Below are positions 8,487 to 17,748 of a stretch of 64,000 nt of DNA, one piece after another. A program made the position numbers and the translations under genes. Each line of letters begins with the position of its first letter. Positions within the stretch are counted from its first letter, which is position 1. This DNA is from Sphingobacterium rhinopitheci (GTDB lineage Bacteria; Bacteroidota; Bacteroidia; Sphingobacteriales; Sphingobacteriaceae). Location: assembly GCF_022627575.1 (NCBI RefSeq), contig NZ_JADEYQ010000001.1:1-64000 (forward strand), given 5' to 3'. The notes beneath the pieces were generated by a model. It had not been told where the DNA came from. It made no database searches and saw only the letters and a program-made list of their open reading frames with translations.

Positions 8487-10178
8487 CTATATGTTCCCCT
8501 TCTTAAGCTCTTCTATCGCATAATTGGATGCGCGAGCTGTCAATGCCATGAAGGTTAACGAAGGATTTTGAGTGCCGGTAGAAGTCATACAAGCACCATC
8601 TGTCACAAATACATTCTTACAATCATGTAGTTGATTCCATTTATTGAGTACTGATGTTTTTGGATCTTTACCCATTCGTGCTCCCCCCATCTCATGAATA
8701 TCCAAGCCCGGGTTTCTATAATTTTTATTGGTACTAATATTTTTAACGCCTGCTGCTTCGAGCATCTCAGCCCCCTGTACAAGGAAATCATCTGTACTTT
8801 TAGCATCATTGTCATCGTATACGATAGCGGTAACAACCTGTGGTATTCCGTACTTATCGAATTCCTGTTCACTTAGTCGTACATGATTGTGCTCCTTAGG
8901 GATCGTCTCCCCCTGAATCATCATACCTACTCCCCAGCCCCCCAATTCTGTTAAGTTGTCTTTATACACACCGCCTACTTGATCCCCTTCGGTATGCACA
9001 CCTCTCCAACGACTAGCACTATAAAATGAAGCATAGCCGCGTAAGAAATCAGTCTCTTGTTTATCTACATTTCTAAAGTTTGGTATCAATGGATTGGTGG
9101 GTCTTCGCCCATAATAATACTTATCTTCATAGCCCTCCATATTACCCCATATACCGCCAATATAATTATGAAAAGCAACGTACTTACCTAATGTTCCCGA
9201 ATCATTGCCTAAGCCATTAGGAAATCGCTTAGATTTTGAATTCAGCAGTATCTGATTGCTAGCGATAGTAGAGGCATTAACAAATATTACTTTAGCATAA
9301 AATTCTAAAGTATCCTTTGTATCCCTATCAATCACAAGGACACCAATCGCTTTGTTTTGACTATCATCATATATAATAGAATGAACGATAGAATGTGGTC
9401 TCAATGTAAGATTACCTGTTTTTTCGGCCCATGGTAATGTTGAAGCATTGGCGCTAAAATAACCGCCAAATGGACATCCTCTTTGGCACAAAGACCTAGC
9501 CTGACATTGTGTACGTCCCTGCTTGATATGTATCTCTTGAGGCGCTGTTATATGTGCACATCGACCTTGTATAACTTGGCGTTTCGGATATTTGGCATGT
9601 ATTTTATCCTGTATCACCTTTTCGACAGTATTCATCTCAAAAGCAGGTAAAAATTCACCATCTGGCATCGCCTTATTGCCATCTCGGTTTCCAGACACAC
9701 CAATAAACTGCTCTACGTAGCTATACCATGGTGCTATATCACTATAACGAATAGGCCAATCTACAGCAAATCCATCACGCGCTGGCCCCTGAAAATCATA
9801 GTCTGACCAACGTTGAACTTGTCGTGCCCACAATAAAGATTTACCACCCACAGCGTCTGCTCTGATCCAATCAAAAGGTTGTTCTTGGACATAAGGTTGT
9901 TCTGCATCTTTCAAAAAGAAATGTTGCGCATCTTCTTTAAAAGCATAGCATCTGGATGCAATAGGATTCTCTTTAGATAGAGCTAAAGGAAGATGATTTC
10001 CGTGCTCAAATTCCCAAGGATCCATATGTGCAGTAGGATAATCTTTGATATGCTTGACATCACGACCGCGGTCCAAGACGAGTGTTTTTAATCCCTGATC
10101 ACAAAATTCTTTAGCAGCCCATCCGCCAGAAATTCCAGATCCGATTACAATTACATCAAAATGATTATTTTTTGACAT
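8487..10178 (-). CDS. GMC family FAD-dependent oxidoreductase
   Basis: A 563-residue protein. The N-terminal dinucleotide-binding motif VIGSGISGGWAAKEF starts near 11, and the C-terminal GMC segment contains HEMGGARMG and TSTGTQNPSLTFMALTARA. The CQARSLCQRGCPFGGYF region resembles the cysteine-rich insert of gluconate/sorbitol-type dehydrogenases. It probably oxidises a sugar or polyol and passes electrons onward. It starts 31 nt after a small ORF (10209-10463) that is likely co-transcribed. No Tat signal is seen, and the usual gluconate dehydrogenase subunit 3 is not adjacent. Confidence 0.9.
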   Translation of the reverse strand: MSKNNHFDVIVIGSGISGGWAAKEFCDQGLKTLVLDRGRDVKHIKDYPTAHMDPWEFEHGNHLPLALSKENPIASRCYAFKEDAQHFFLKDAEQPYVQEQPFDWIRADAVGGKSLLWARQVQRWSDYDFQGPARDGFAVDWPIRYSDIAPWYSYVEQFIGVSGNRDGNKAMPDGEFLPAFEMNTVEKVIQDKIHAKYPKRQVIQGRCAHITAPQEIHIKQGRTQCQARSLCQRGCPFGGYFSANASTLPWAEKTGNLTLRPHSIVHSIIYDDSQNKAIGVLVIDRDTKDTLEFYAKVIFVNASTIASNQILLNSKSKRFPNGLGNDSGTLGKYVAFHNYIGGIWGNMEGYEDKYYYGRRPTNPLIPNFRNVDKQETDFLRGYASFYSASRWRGVHTEGDQVGGVYKDNLTELGGWGVGMMIQGETIPKEHNHVRLSEQEFDKYGIPQVVTAIVYDDNDAKSTDDFLVQGAEMLEAAGVKNISTNKNYRNPGLDIHEMGGARMGKDPKTSVLNKWNQLHDCKNVFVTDGACMTSTGTQNPSLTFMALTARASNYAIEELKKGNI

Positions 10179-10208
10179 TATTTAAGTTTAGGTTAGGTTA
10201 TAATATTT

Positions 10209-10463
10209 TTAATCTAAGAGTAATATCTTCCAAGCCATATCGACATCATCAATCGCTAAGTATTCTTTTGCTTTCAATTGTAAGTGTGTATCTCTTGTTG
10301 TCTCATCACCAATGAAAGCATTCATCAACTCTTGTATAAAGGAGAAAGATCTAATCTCGTCTACCTCTATTTCAGTAGGCAAGCGACTTACATGTGCTAA
10401 TACTTCTTTATCCTGATCAGACAATACTACAGACTCTTTTATATAATTGGGTAAATTAATCAT
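10209..10463 (-). CDS. Small unknown protein upstream of GMC oxidoreductase
   Basis: An 84-residue protein I do not recognise. It has no signal peptide or membrane segment, is mostly helical by composition, acidic, and ends in MAWKILLLD. It lies 30 nt upstream of the GMC enzyme on the same strand, which makes it a candidate small subunit, maturation factor or regulator. It lacks the Tat signal and length (about 180 residues) of gluconate 2-dehydrogenase subunit 3, so that name is not given. Confidence 0.65.
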   Translation of the reverse strand: MINLPNYIKESVVLSDQDKEVLAHVSRLPTEIEVDEIRSFSFIQELMNAFIGDETTRDTHLQLKAKEYLAIDDVDMAWKILLLD

Positions 10464-10530
10464 TTCTATTTTAATTTTTATAGATTACAACTGCATTAAT
10501 TTGTACAATATACTTTTTGCAAACTTACTA

Positions 10531-10543
10531 CCTAATAGTTAGG
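10531..10543. promoter_or_regulatory. Palindrome CCTAATAGTTAGG upstream of the GMC operon
   Basis: A perfect inverted repeat CCTAA-TAG-TTAGG about 70 nt upstream of the 84-residue gene. It lies close to a minus-strand TAAGTTTG that fits the -7 box, so it could be an operator. No regulator is linked. Confidence 0.4.
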
Positions 10544-10603
10544 TTGCCTATTATATCAAAAAAATCACCGGCATTTAGATTGAAGGCATTGATGTATAAC
10601 TAG

Positions 10604-12733
10604 CTATTTTTCTTTAGTAAAAATATTACCAATTTCACGACCAATTTTTCTTAAAATTGGTGCTGCTTGAACGTCTTCATATTCATCTATATGTTGGTTC
10701 TCTTGGCGACTAGGGAAAATCAAAATTAAGTTTTGATTTTTATAATAACGACCAACTCTTTTGGCTAATCCGTCCAAAGAATCTCTATAGGACACCTCAC
10801 CATTTCGAGAAGATACGAATATTAGCATCGCTTCCGTATTACTGAAAGTCGCTAAGCCAAAGATATTATCCCAATCTTCATAATTAGAAAATATTATTTT
10901 TACACTTGAATTCAATGAAACTGCTACTTCGTCCAAACTATCTTCTGTGCGCGAATTACATACATAATTTACAGGTAAAGACAACTCTTGACCGAGTTTT
11001 AATACTTTTTCTACCCAATATTCAAAGCCTACTTCGGATTCTGCCAAAGGCGGCACAAATACAGTAATCAATTTATGTGATATAAAAGGCTTATCCAGCT
11101 TACACATCATTAAGGTAGTATCTGTATTATTTAGTATACTTTCCGTTTTCTCTCCGACGATTTTTTCAACAAATGAAGCTACACTCGGCCAGCCCATGAT
11201 AACACAATCTGCCATAGTTTGTCGCGTCATCCTAGCTATACCTGCGGCAATATTAAAATCGACAGCTGTTATTAGCTCTACTTCAGTTTCGGAACCTGAA
11301 GCATATTTCGCCATATTGTCTAGATTTTTTCGTGCTTCAATTATATTTAACTCTGCTTGTTCATTATCTGCAACAACGCTAACAATATTAAGCGGATAGG
11401 GGGATTTTTTAGATTTTACCAAAGTAGCAAAGTCCAAAATAGGCTCCATATTATTAAGATTTGCAAGCGGGATCATGATTTGTTCCTCCCCTTCTTCGAC
11501 ATGCTCCACGTGGGAATCTGCTTGATGGCCTTCTAAAACGACTTTCTTAGAAGCACTCTCAGTCACCATTGAGGCAACAATACAAGTCACCAATATCAAT
11601 AGAATCGTACCATTCAATACATTCTCATCTATTATATTGTTACTGAACCCTACCATAATCACGGCTAAAGTAGCAGCAGCATGCGCATTACTCAGACCAA
11701 ATATTAAATTACGCTGACTACTAGAATATTTAAAAGATAGTTGTGTTGCTAAAGCTGCGAGATATTTTCCCGCTATAGCTACAACAGTTAATGTTCCAGC
11801 TACAATCAAAGCCATAGGCCCCTTTGTTAAAACGCTAACATCCACAATCATACCTACGGAAATCAAGAAAAAAGGAATGAATATCGCATTACCAATAAAT
11901 TCAATTCTATTCATCAACGCTGATGAGTGTGGTATCAATTTATTGAGCGCTAATCCGGCAACAAAAGCACCAATAATAGACTCTAACCCTGCCATTTCAG
12001 CTAAAAAGGCCGCAAAAAAAACAACCGTTAAAACAAAAATGTACTGCCCTGTTTTTTCAGATTGCACCTTTTGAAAGAACCACTTGGCAATTCTAGGAAT
12101 GATGCCAAACATAATCAACAAGAAAATAGCAAATGAAATACCTAATGTCACCCAAAACTCTTGATTAATCTGTCCTTGTGACGCACCTGTTATAATTGCT
12201 AATATGATTAACACTGCGGTATCTGTCAAAATAGTACCTCCGATCGTGATGGCTACAGCTTCTTGTTTAGAAATACCATAACGATTTACGATAGGATAAG
12301 ATACCAATGTATGCGTCGCAAACATGCTAGCGATCAAAATACTCGCCAAAAAGTTATACTCCAGTAAATAATAACAAACAGGAAATCCAATAGAGATTGG
12401 GATTATAAAGGTGAAAAAACCAAAAAGCAAACTTTTATGCTTTGTTTTTTTGAATTCATTCATATCCAATTCAAGCCCTGCAATAAACATAATATACAAT
12501 AGGCCTATTGTAGAAAACAAATTTACAGCGGAACTTTTCTCGAGCCAATTAAGGCCATGAGGCCCAATAATAACGCCAGATATAATCAAACCAATAATAC
12601 CAGGTACTTTGATAGAACGTAGTAATATTGGGGACAACAGAATGATAAAGAGTACTAACGCGAAGATTAATACCGGATTAGTTAGAGGCGCTTCAAATGC
12701 TTCAGCTAGATGTTCAAATACTTTTCCTTCCAT
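10604..12733 (-). CDS. Cation:proton antiporter (CPA2/Kef type) with C-terminal Usp-like domain
   Basis: A 709-residue protein. Residues about 15-400 form a Na+/H+ exchanger (CPA2) membrane domain of roughly 12 helices, with GLIISGVIIGPHGL near 50, MFIAGLELDMNEF near 85 and the later GAFVAGLALNKLIP segment. The C-terminal 300 residues are soluble and look like one or two universal stress protein-type folds rather than a RCK/TrkA domain. It likely exchanges Na+ or K+ for H+ at the inner membrane, with nucleotide sensing by the Usp part. It is monocistronic. Confidence 0.88.
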   Translation of the reverse strand: MEGKVFEHLAEAFEAPLTNPVLIFALVLFIILLSPILLRSIKVPGIIGLIISGVIIGPHGLNWLEKSSAVNLFSTIGLLYIMFIAGLELDMNEFKKTKHKSLLFGFFTFIIPISIGFPVCYYLLEYNFLASILIASMFATHTLVSYPIVNRYGISKQEAVAITIGGTILTDTAVLIILAIITGASQGQINQEFWVTLGISFAIFLLIMFGIIPRIAKWFFQKVQSEKTGQYIFVLTVVFFAAFLAEMAGLESIIGAFVAGLALNKLIPHSSALMNRIEFIGNAIFIPFFLISVGMIVDVSVLTKGPMALIVAGTLTVVAIAGKYLAALATQLSFKYSSSQRNLIFGLSNAHAAATLAVIMVGFSNNIIDENVLNGTILLILVTCIVASMVTESASKKVVLEGHQADSHVEHVEEGEEQIMIPLANLNNMEPILDFATLVKSKKSPYPLNIVSVVADNEQAELNIIEARKNLDNMAKYASGSETEVELITAVDFNIAAGIARMTRQTMADCVIMGWPSVASFVEKIVGEKTESILNNTDTTLMMCKLDKPFISHKLITVFVPPLAESEVGFEYWVEKVLKLGQELSLPVNYVCNSRTEDSLDEVAVSLNSSVKIIFSNYEDWDNIFGLATFSNTEAMLIFVSSRNGEVSYRDSLDGLAKRVGRYYKNQNLILIFPSRQENQHIDEYEDVQAAPILRKIGREIGNIFTKEK

Positions 12734-12836
12734 AGAATAAATTAAAACGGCACTATAAAATCAATACCTAAAAAATTTGGAGGTGGGAAAATACGAAAAA
12801 AAAAGAAAATTGATACTATAATTCTAAAGGTTAATT

Positions 12837-14054
12837 CTATTTAAATTGAATAGTCTTAATCGGGGAAATCCGTGAAATAAGCATCGAAGGAATAAATAAC
12901 GTTATTAACGCAATAAAAACAATACTTAGATTAAGTATAACAACGGTCGCAAAATCTATAGATAAAGGAACATATTCAATATAATAAATAGTAGGATCTA
13001 AGGTAAAGATCTTCGTTTGCTGCTGAACAAAATAAAGTACTAACGCAATCGCATTTCCAAAAAACAACCCTAGTCCTATCAAATAAAGTGAATTATATAA
13101 GAATACTTTTCTAATCTCTTTATTAACCATACCCAAGGCCTTCAGCATACCTATCAAAAATGTGCGCTCCAAAATTGTAATTAACAACGAAGATATCATA
13201 TTGATAACAGCTACTATTACCATCAGCACAAAGATGATATCATCATTCATATCTAACATTTTCAACCAGTTAAAAATATCAGACAATTGTTCTACGACAT
13301 TGGTTGCCTTCATATCAATAGGCAATTCATCACTAATAAGCGCAGTTGTTTGGTCCAATAAAGTAAAGTCTTTTACGCGTACCTCATATGCTCCAGCGTC
13401 ACGATCCCCCAGGTTATTTAGTTTACGAATTACACCCAAGCTACCAATAACATAATTTTTATCCAATTCTTCCGAATTGGTTCTAAATATACCTTTAACT
13501 ACGAATTTTCGCTTCCGAGTACGATTATCATCTACAAATGACATAATAAAATCATCGCCTACCTTCAACTTTAATCGGTTGGACAAATACGAAGATATCA
13601 AAAGTTGATTATCAGCATTATCGGTGCTTAATGCCAGGGTATCACCTTGAATAATCGTCTTTGCAAGGTACTGCTGATTGTATCCCTGTTCCAAGCCTTT
13701 CAATATCACACCTTCGACCTCACCATTGACATTCATAATGCCTACTTTGGTTGCAAATGAAGATATAGACACCACATTTGGAAGACTTTGAATCTTTGCG
13801 ATTACGGCTTCATCCAATGATATTGCTGTAGCATCATTAGCACCTAATTCTTGTTTGGTAAGAATAACATCACTAAAAAAGCCACGTTGTTTTTCAGTTA
13901 TTTCATCTTTAAAGCCTCTAAGGATAGCAACAGATAGCAAAATAGCAATAATAGCTAGCGCCAACGCACCAATAGTGACGCGTACAATCAACTTTGAAAA
14001 AGTACGTTGTCCCTTAAATATAATACGACCCGCAAGAAATAATGGAAAATTCAA
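12837..14054 (-). CDS. ABC transporter permease, LolC/LolE-FtsX type, TTG start
   Basis: A four-helix FtsX-like permease of about 405 residues: one N-terminal helix (VTIGALALAIIAILLSVAIL), a large periplasmic MacB-PCD-like domain and three C-terminal helices ending ISPIKTIQFK. It resembles LolC/LolE, which extract lipoproteins from the inner membrane. The start is placed at TTG 14054 because the protein then begins NFPLFLAGRIIF as in relatives, and because the only good promoter (14079-14108) starts transcription near 14073. An upstream in-frame TTG at 14099 would lie before that start site. No ATPase gene is adjacent. Confidence 0.82.
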   Translation of the reverse strand: MNFPLFLAGRIIFKGQRTFSKLIVRVTIGALALAIIAILLSVAILRGFKDEITEKQRGFFSDVILTKQELGANDATAISLDEAVIAKIQSLPNVVSISSFATKVGIMNVNGEVEGVILKGLEQGYNQQYLAKTIIQGDTLALSTDNADNQLLISSYLSNRLKLKVGDDFIMSFVDDNRTRKRKFVVKGIFRTNSEELDKNYVIGSLGVIRKLNNLGDRDAGAYEVRVKDFTLLDQTTALISDELPIDMKATNVVEQLSDIFNWLKMLDMNDDIIFVLMVIVAVINMISSLLITILERTFLIGMLKALGMVNKEIRKVFLYNSLYLIGLGLFFGNAIALVLYFVQQQTKIFTLDPTIYYIEYVPLSIDFATVVILNLSIVFIALITLFIPSMLISRISPIKTIQFK

Positions 14055-14078
14055 GCTAAAATATAATTTGTAACTTCG

Positions 14079-14108
14079 CAAAGTTAACAAAATTTGCAAC
14101 TTGACAAA
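14079..14108 (-). promoter_or_regulatory. Promoter of the FtsX/LolC-like permease
   Basis: Minus-strand TTTG-N18-TAACTTTG fits the consensus well. The -33 part overlaps an inverted repeat AAACGGTA-CTTT-TACCGTTT at 14106-14125 that sits between this gene and divergent fmt and could be an operator for either. Confidence 0.65.
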
Positions 14109-14145
14109 CGGTACTTTTACCGTTTAAAAAAATAATAATAATTCT

Positions 14146-15072
14146 ATGCGTATAATTTTTATGGGTACACCAGATTTTGCAGTAGCTTCGCTAGAAGCAT
14201 TGTTAAATGCTGGCGAAAATGTGGTTGCCGTAATTACTAGCCCAGACAAACCTGCAGGACGTGGACAAAAATTACAGCAATCCGCGGTAAAACAATTTGC
14301 CGTAGCCAATAATATCCCTGTCTTACAACCAGAAAAATTAAAAAACCCTGAATTCTTAACGGAATTAAAATCTTACAAGGCCGACCTTCAGGTCGTAGTA
14401 GCTTTTAGAATGTTGCCAGAGATAGTATGGAATATGCCACCTTTGGGTACTATAAACGTACATGCTTCCTTATTGCCACAATATAGAGGCGCAGCACCTA
14501 TCAACCATGCTATTATTAATGGCGAAAAAGAAACCGGTGTATCTACCTTTTTATTGCAACATGAAATAGATACAGGGAATATTCTGTTGTCTACGAAGGT
14601 AAAAATCGAAGAAACAGATAATGCAGGTATATTGCATGACAAACTTATGCGTGCGGGTGCAGACACTTTGATCGAAACGATAAAAGGATTTAAAGCGAAT
14701 ACCTTGGTTCCTATCCCTCAAGAAGAGGTCATAACGGAAGAATTAAAACATGCTCCCAAAATATTCAAAGAAGATTGTAAAATAGATTGGAATTGCAGCA
14801 ATGACGCCGTTTACAACAAAATAAGAGGACTAAGTCCCTACCCTGCTGCATTCACAACAATAGAAAACAAAACATTAAAAATTTACGAAGTAGAAAAAGA
14901 AGCTAACAGCTCCCAAACACAAATTGGCGATTTTATAACAGACAAAAAGACATTCTTAAAATTCGCTTCAGCTGATGGATTGATTAGCTTAAAATCAATT
15001 CAGATTGAAGGTAAAAAAAGAATGTCTATCGAAGAATTTCTTCGTGGATTTCGATTTGAAAGCCACGACTAA
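14146..15072 (+). CDS. fmt: Methionyl-tRNA formyltransferase
   Basis: A 308-residue, full-length enzyme that formylates initiator Met-tRNA with 10-formyl-THF. It starts MRIIFMGTPDFAVASLEAL, has the signature HASLLPQYRGAAPINHAIINGE near 105 (catalytic N-H-D type site) and a C-terminal OB-like tRNA-binding domain. It is divergent from the permease gene. Its stop overlaps the stop of the small XRE gene by a few bases (tail to tail). No def (deformylase) gene is adjacent. Confidence 0.97.
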   Translation: MRIIFMGTPDFAVASLEALLNAGENVVAVITSPDKPAGRGQKLQQSAVKQFAVANNIPVLQPEKLKNPEFLTELKSYKADLQVVVAFRMLPEIVWNMPPLGTINVHASLLPQYRGAAPINHAIINGEKETGVSTFLLQHEIDTGNILLSTKVKIEETDNAGILHDKLMRAGADTLIETIKGFKANTLVPIPQEEVITEELKHAPKIFKEDCKIDWNCSNDAVYNKIRGLSPYPAAFTTIENKTLKIYEVEKEANSSQTQIGDFITDKKTFLKFASADGLISLKSIQIEGKKRMSIEEFLRGFRFESHD

Positions 15073-15272
15073 TCCTCGTATACAATAATATCACCCGGTT
15101 GGCAGTCCAATGCTTTGCATATCGCTGCCAACGTACTAAGTCGAATAGCTTTCGCTTTTTGATTTTTTAAAATTGATAGATTAGATAAGGTTATACCTAC
15201 TCTGTCACTTAATTCGTTAAGCGAGACTTTTTTCTTTGCCATCACTTCGGCTAAATGTATGTTTATTTTCAT
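15069..15272 (-). CDS. Small XRE/Cro-CI helix-turn-helix regulator (YozG-like)
   Basis: A 67-residue protein that is almost all DNA-binding domain: MKINIHLAEVMAKKKVSLNEL, then helix-turn-helix LSDRVGITLSNLSILKNQK, ending CKALDCQPGDIIVYED, as in YozG-type regulators. The ATG at 15272 is preferred because family members begin MxINI; an upstream ATG (15290) would add six residues. YozG partners are often DUF2975 membrane proteins, but none is next to it. It is convergent with fmt, with stop codons overlapping. Confidence 0.88.
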   Translation of the reverse strand: MKINIHLAEVMAKKKVSLNELSDRVGITLSNLSILKNQKAKAIRLSTLAAICKALDCQPGDIIVYED

Positions 15273-15486
15273 TTGATAAATTCTTAACAATCATAAAACA
15301 ATTTGAGAACGATAATGTTTTATTAACCAAAGGAAAATATACAAGATTTTAGATGAACATATAGAATTAGAAGAATAAATTGGAACGATTTTTGATAACA
15401 ATATAACAAAAACAAAGGAATCCTAACTAACTCATAATGAGTGTTTAAATTACATTTTTGTTACAATAAAGATGAATAAATTTTCG

Positions 15487-15494
15487 TATTTTTG
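15487..15494 (+). promoter_or_regulatory. -7 box of rpoD
   Basis: TATTTTTG fits TAnnTTTG and lies 32 nt upstream of the rpoD ATG. The nearest upstream TTG (15458-15460) is 26 nt away, too far for a normal -33 box, so only the -7 element is claimed. Confidence 0.5.
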
Positions 15495-15526
15495 CATAAT
15501 CCAAAAGAAAGGCATATAATTAATAA

Positions 15527-16387
15527 ATGAGACAGCTCAAAATTACACAATCGATCACGAATCGTGAATCTCAATCTCTTGACAAATATTTACACGAAAT
15601 TGGTAAAGTTGATTTGATTAACGCAGAAGAAGAGGTAATCTTAGCTCAACGTATTCGCGAGGGGGATCAAGTGGCATTGGAAAAACTAACCAAAACAAAT
15701 TTACGTTTTGTCGTTTCAGTTGCTAAACAGTATCAAAATCAAGGTTTAACTTTAGGTGACTTGATTAATGAAGGAAATTTAGGCCTAATAAAAGCAGCTA
15801 AGCGTTTTGACGAAACTAAAGGTTTTAAATTCATTTCCTATGCAGTGTGGTGGATTCGACAGTCTATTCTACAAGCTATCGCTGAACAGTCACGTATTGT
15901 ACGTTTACCATTGAACCAAGTAGGTTCATTAAGCAAGATCAGCAAAGCATTCTCAAAACTAGAACAAGAGTTCGAACGCGAGCCTTCTCCAGAAGAATTA
16001 GCTATTATCTTAGAAACGACAGTAGACAAAGTATCTGATACATTAAGTAATTCTGGTAGACACGTTTCAATGGATGCACCATTTGTACAAGGTGAAGAGA
16101 ATACATTATTAGATGTATTAGAAAACTCAGACCCAGATACAGATAGTTCATTAATTGACGAATCATTATCAGAAGAAATCAAAAGATCACTTTCTACGTT
16201 GACAGAAAGAGAACGTGAAATCATTGTACTATTCTTCGGATTAGGATCTAATCACCCACTTTCATTAGAAGAAATTGGTGAAAAATTTAATTTAACTAGA
16301 GAGCGTGTACGTCAAATCAAAGATAAAGCATTACAACGCTTACGTCACACTTCTCGTAGTAAAATATTAAAATCTTACTTAGGTTAA
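15527..16387 (+). CDS. rpoD: Primary sigma factor RpoD (sigma-70, short Bacteroidota form)
   Basis: A 286-residue protein lacking the acidic region 1.1, as is standard for the Bacteroidota housekeeping sigma that reads TTG/TAnnTTTG promoters. Region 1.2 starts at [14 protein letters not shown]; region 2 has [17 protein letters not shown] and [19 protein letters not shown], with [13 protein letters not shown]; region 3 follows; region 4 helix-turn-helix [29 protein letters not shown] is near 245-275. It is monocistronic with a strong terminator. Confidence 0.97.
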   Translation: MRQLKITQSITNRESQSLDKYLHEIGKVDLINAEEEVILAQRIREGDQVALEKLTKTNLRFVVSVAKQYQNQGLTLGDLINEGNLGLIKAAKRFDETKGFKFISYAVWWIRQSILQAIAEQSRIVRLPLNQVGSLSKISKAFSKLEQEFEREPSPEELAIILETTVDKVSDTLSNSGRHVSMDAPFVQGEENTLLDVLENSDPDTDSSLIDESLSEEIKRSLSTLTEREREIIVLFFGLGSNHPLSLEEIGEKFNLTRERVRQIKDKALQRLRHTSRSKILKSYLG

Positions 16388-16409
16388 TATTTACATTAAC
16401 TATAATAGC

Positions 16410-16441
16410 AAAGCGCAAGAGAACATCTTGCGCTTTTTTTG
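16410..16441 (+). terminator. Terminator of rpoD
   Basis: Hairpin AAGCGCAAGA/TCTTGCGCTT with loop GAACA, followed by a T run. Confidence 0.9.
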
Positions 16442-16717
16442 TCCCCTATTATGACTACTATGATGTGATGCCTCAATGAAATGCACTTGACTATTAACAT
16501 GTGAGTAGATAGGCTAAAAATAGGATTAGGATAATAATAATATTTTTTTAGGCTAGATAACAGCGGTTATAAGCTATTGCTTCTGCAGCTTAGATAATTA
16601 TACTTCGAAAATAATACATGCTCAGGGCTTTGGTATCTAATGCAGATGAGATGGAAAGTATACACATCTCCATCGTAGTAAGTCATCATACCCATATTCG
16701 AGCACATGAGCCGAAAT
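16442..16717. other. Non-coding gap between rpoD and DUF808 gene
   Basis: Between the two facing terminators I see no convincing ORF, tRNA or repeat. Any small RNA here would lack a clear TTG/TAnnTTTG promoter. Confidence 0.5.
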
Positions 16718-16775
16718 AAAAAAACTTACTGTACATGCAAAAAAATGTTCCCATTTAATTTGCATATACAGTAAG
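16718..16775 (-). terminator. Terminator of the DUF808 gene
   Basis: A long hairpin: CTTACTGTA plus ATGCAAA pairs with TTTGCAT plus TACAGTAAG, with one mismatch. On the minus strand it is followed by seven T residues. Confidence 0.75.
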
Positions 16776-16824
16776 CTGTATATAATTCAAAGTCTTACGT
16801 TTTCAGCTAAAGTATAATATCACA

Positions 16825-17694
16825 TTACTTCTTATTACGTAATGCAATCACTTTACTAAATAAGGTAACGACTATCAGTATAAGAATTCCAGCAATCGTC
16901 CCAATCGCAAATTCTTTAATAATAGAGGGAACTGTAGGTAAAAAGTGATGGAAGTAATCTATATTATGCACAAATATACCCCCTGACACCAACAATAAAG
17001 CAATAGTCCCTATAACAGATAAGCTCTTAATGACGATCGGCAATCCTTTAACTAGCATATGTCCTATTTGTGCGAGACCACCTTTATCTTGAGCAGAATG
17101 AATCAACTTATAGCCTACATCATCCATACGAACTATCAATGCTACGACACCATAAACACCAACGGTAGCAATCAATGCAACGATAGTGACTGTTGGTATC
17201 TGTATATTCAATGGACTTTTTGACACAGAATTTAGAGCCAAAATGATGATTTCTACGGAGAGAATAAAATCAGTAGTAACAGCTGACTTTATTTTTGTAT
17301 TCTCCATTGCAATATCGTTCAATAGCACTTCTTTACTTTCATGCTGTACATTATCTTTCTTATGAAATAGATATTCTACTATTTTCTCTACTCCTTCGTA
17401 CGCTAAATAACAACCTCCCAAAATTAGAATTACATTAATAGCGACAGGAAAAAAAATATTTAATAAAATTGCTATTGGAATAATGATAATTTTATTGATA
17501 AAGGAACCCTTTGTAATAGCCCATAAGACTGGAAGTTCACGAGTAGAAAGAAAACCTGTTGCTTTTTCAGCATTCACAGCAAGGTCATCTCCCAAAATAC
17601 CTGCAGTTTTTTTTGTTGCAATTTTACTTGCAACTGCTACGTCGTCCATCAACGCTGCTATGTCGTCTAAAACAGCGAAAATACCTGATGCCAT
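16825..17694 (-). CDS. DUF808 / YedI-like inner membrane protein
   Basis: A 289-residue membrane protein of the DUF808 family. It begins with the conserved ASGIFAVLDDIAALMDDVAVASKIATKKTAGILGDDLAVNAE and has about six hydrophobic helices after residue 65. Members such as E. coli YedI have no established biochemical role. It is a single gene with a long hairpin terminator. The assignment rests on the highly conserved N-terminus. Confidence 0.9.
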   Translation of the reverse strand: MASGIFAVLDDIAALMDDVAVASKIATKKTAGILGDDLAVNAEKATGFLSTRELPVLWAITKGSFINKIIIIPIAILLNIFFPVAINVILILGGCYLAYEGVEKIVEYLFHKKDNVQHESKEVLLNDIAMENTKIKSAVTTDFILSVEIIILALNSVSKSPLNIQIPTVTIVALIATVGVYGVVALIVRMDDVGYKLIHSAQDKGGLAQIGHMLVKGLPIVIKSLSVIGTIALLLVSGGIFVHNIDYFHHFLPTVPSIIKEFAIGTIAGILILIVVTLFSKVIALRNKK

Positions 17695-17748
17695 ATAAGA
17701 TGTAGATTTAATGAATTAACTGTAAATATATTTAAACTAAATCAACAA

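Noticed and set aside
14106-14125. Hairpin AAACGGTA-CTTT-TACCGTTT as a terminator
   Set aside because: It lies between divergent genes and no T run follows it on either strand; an operator is more plausible.
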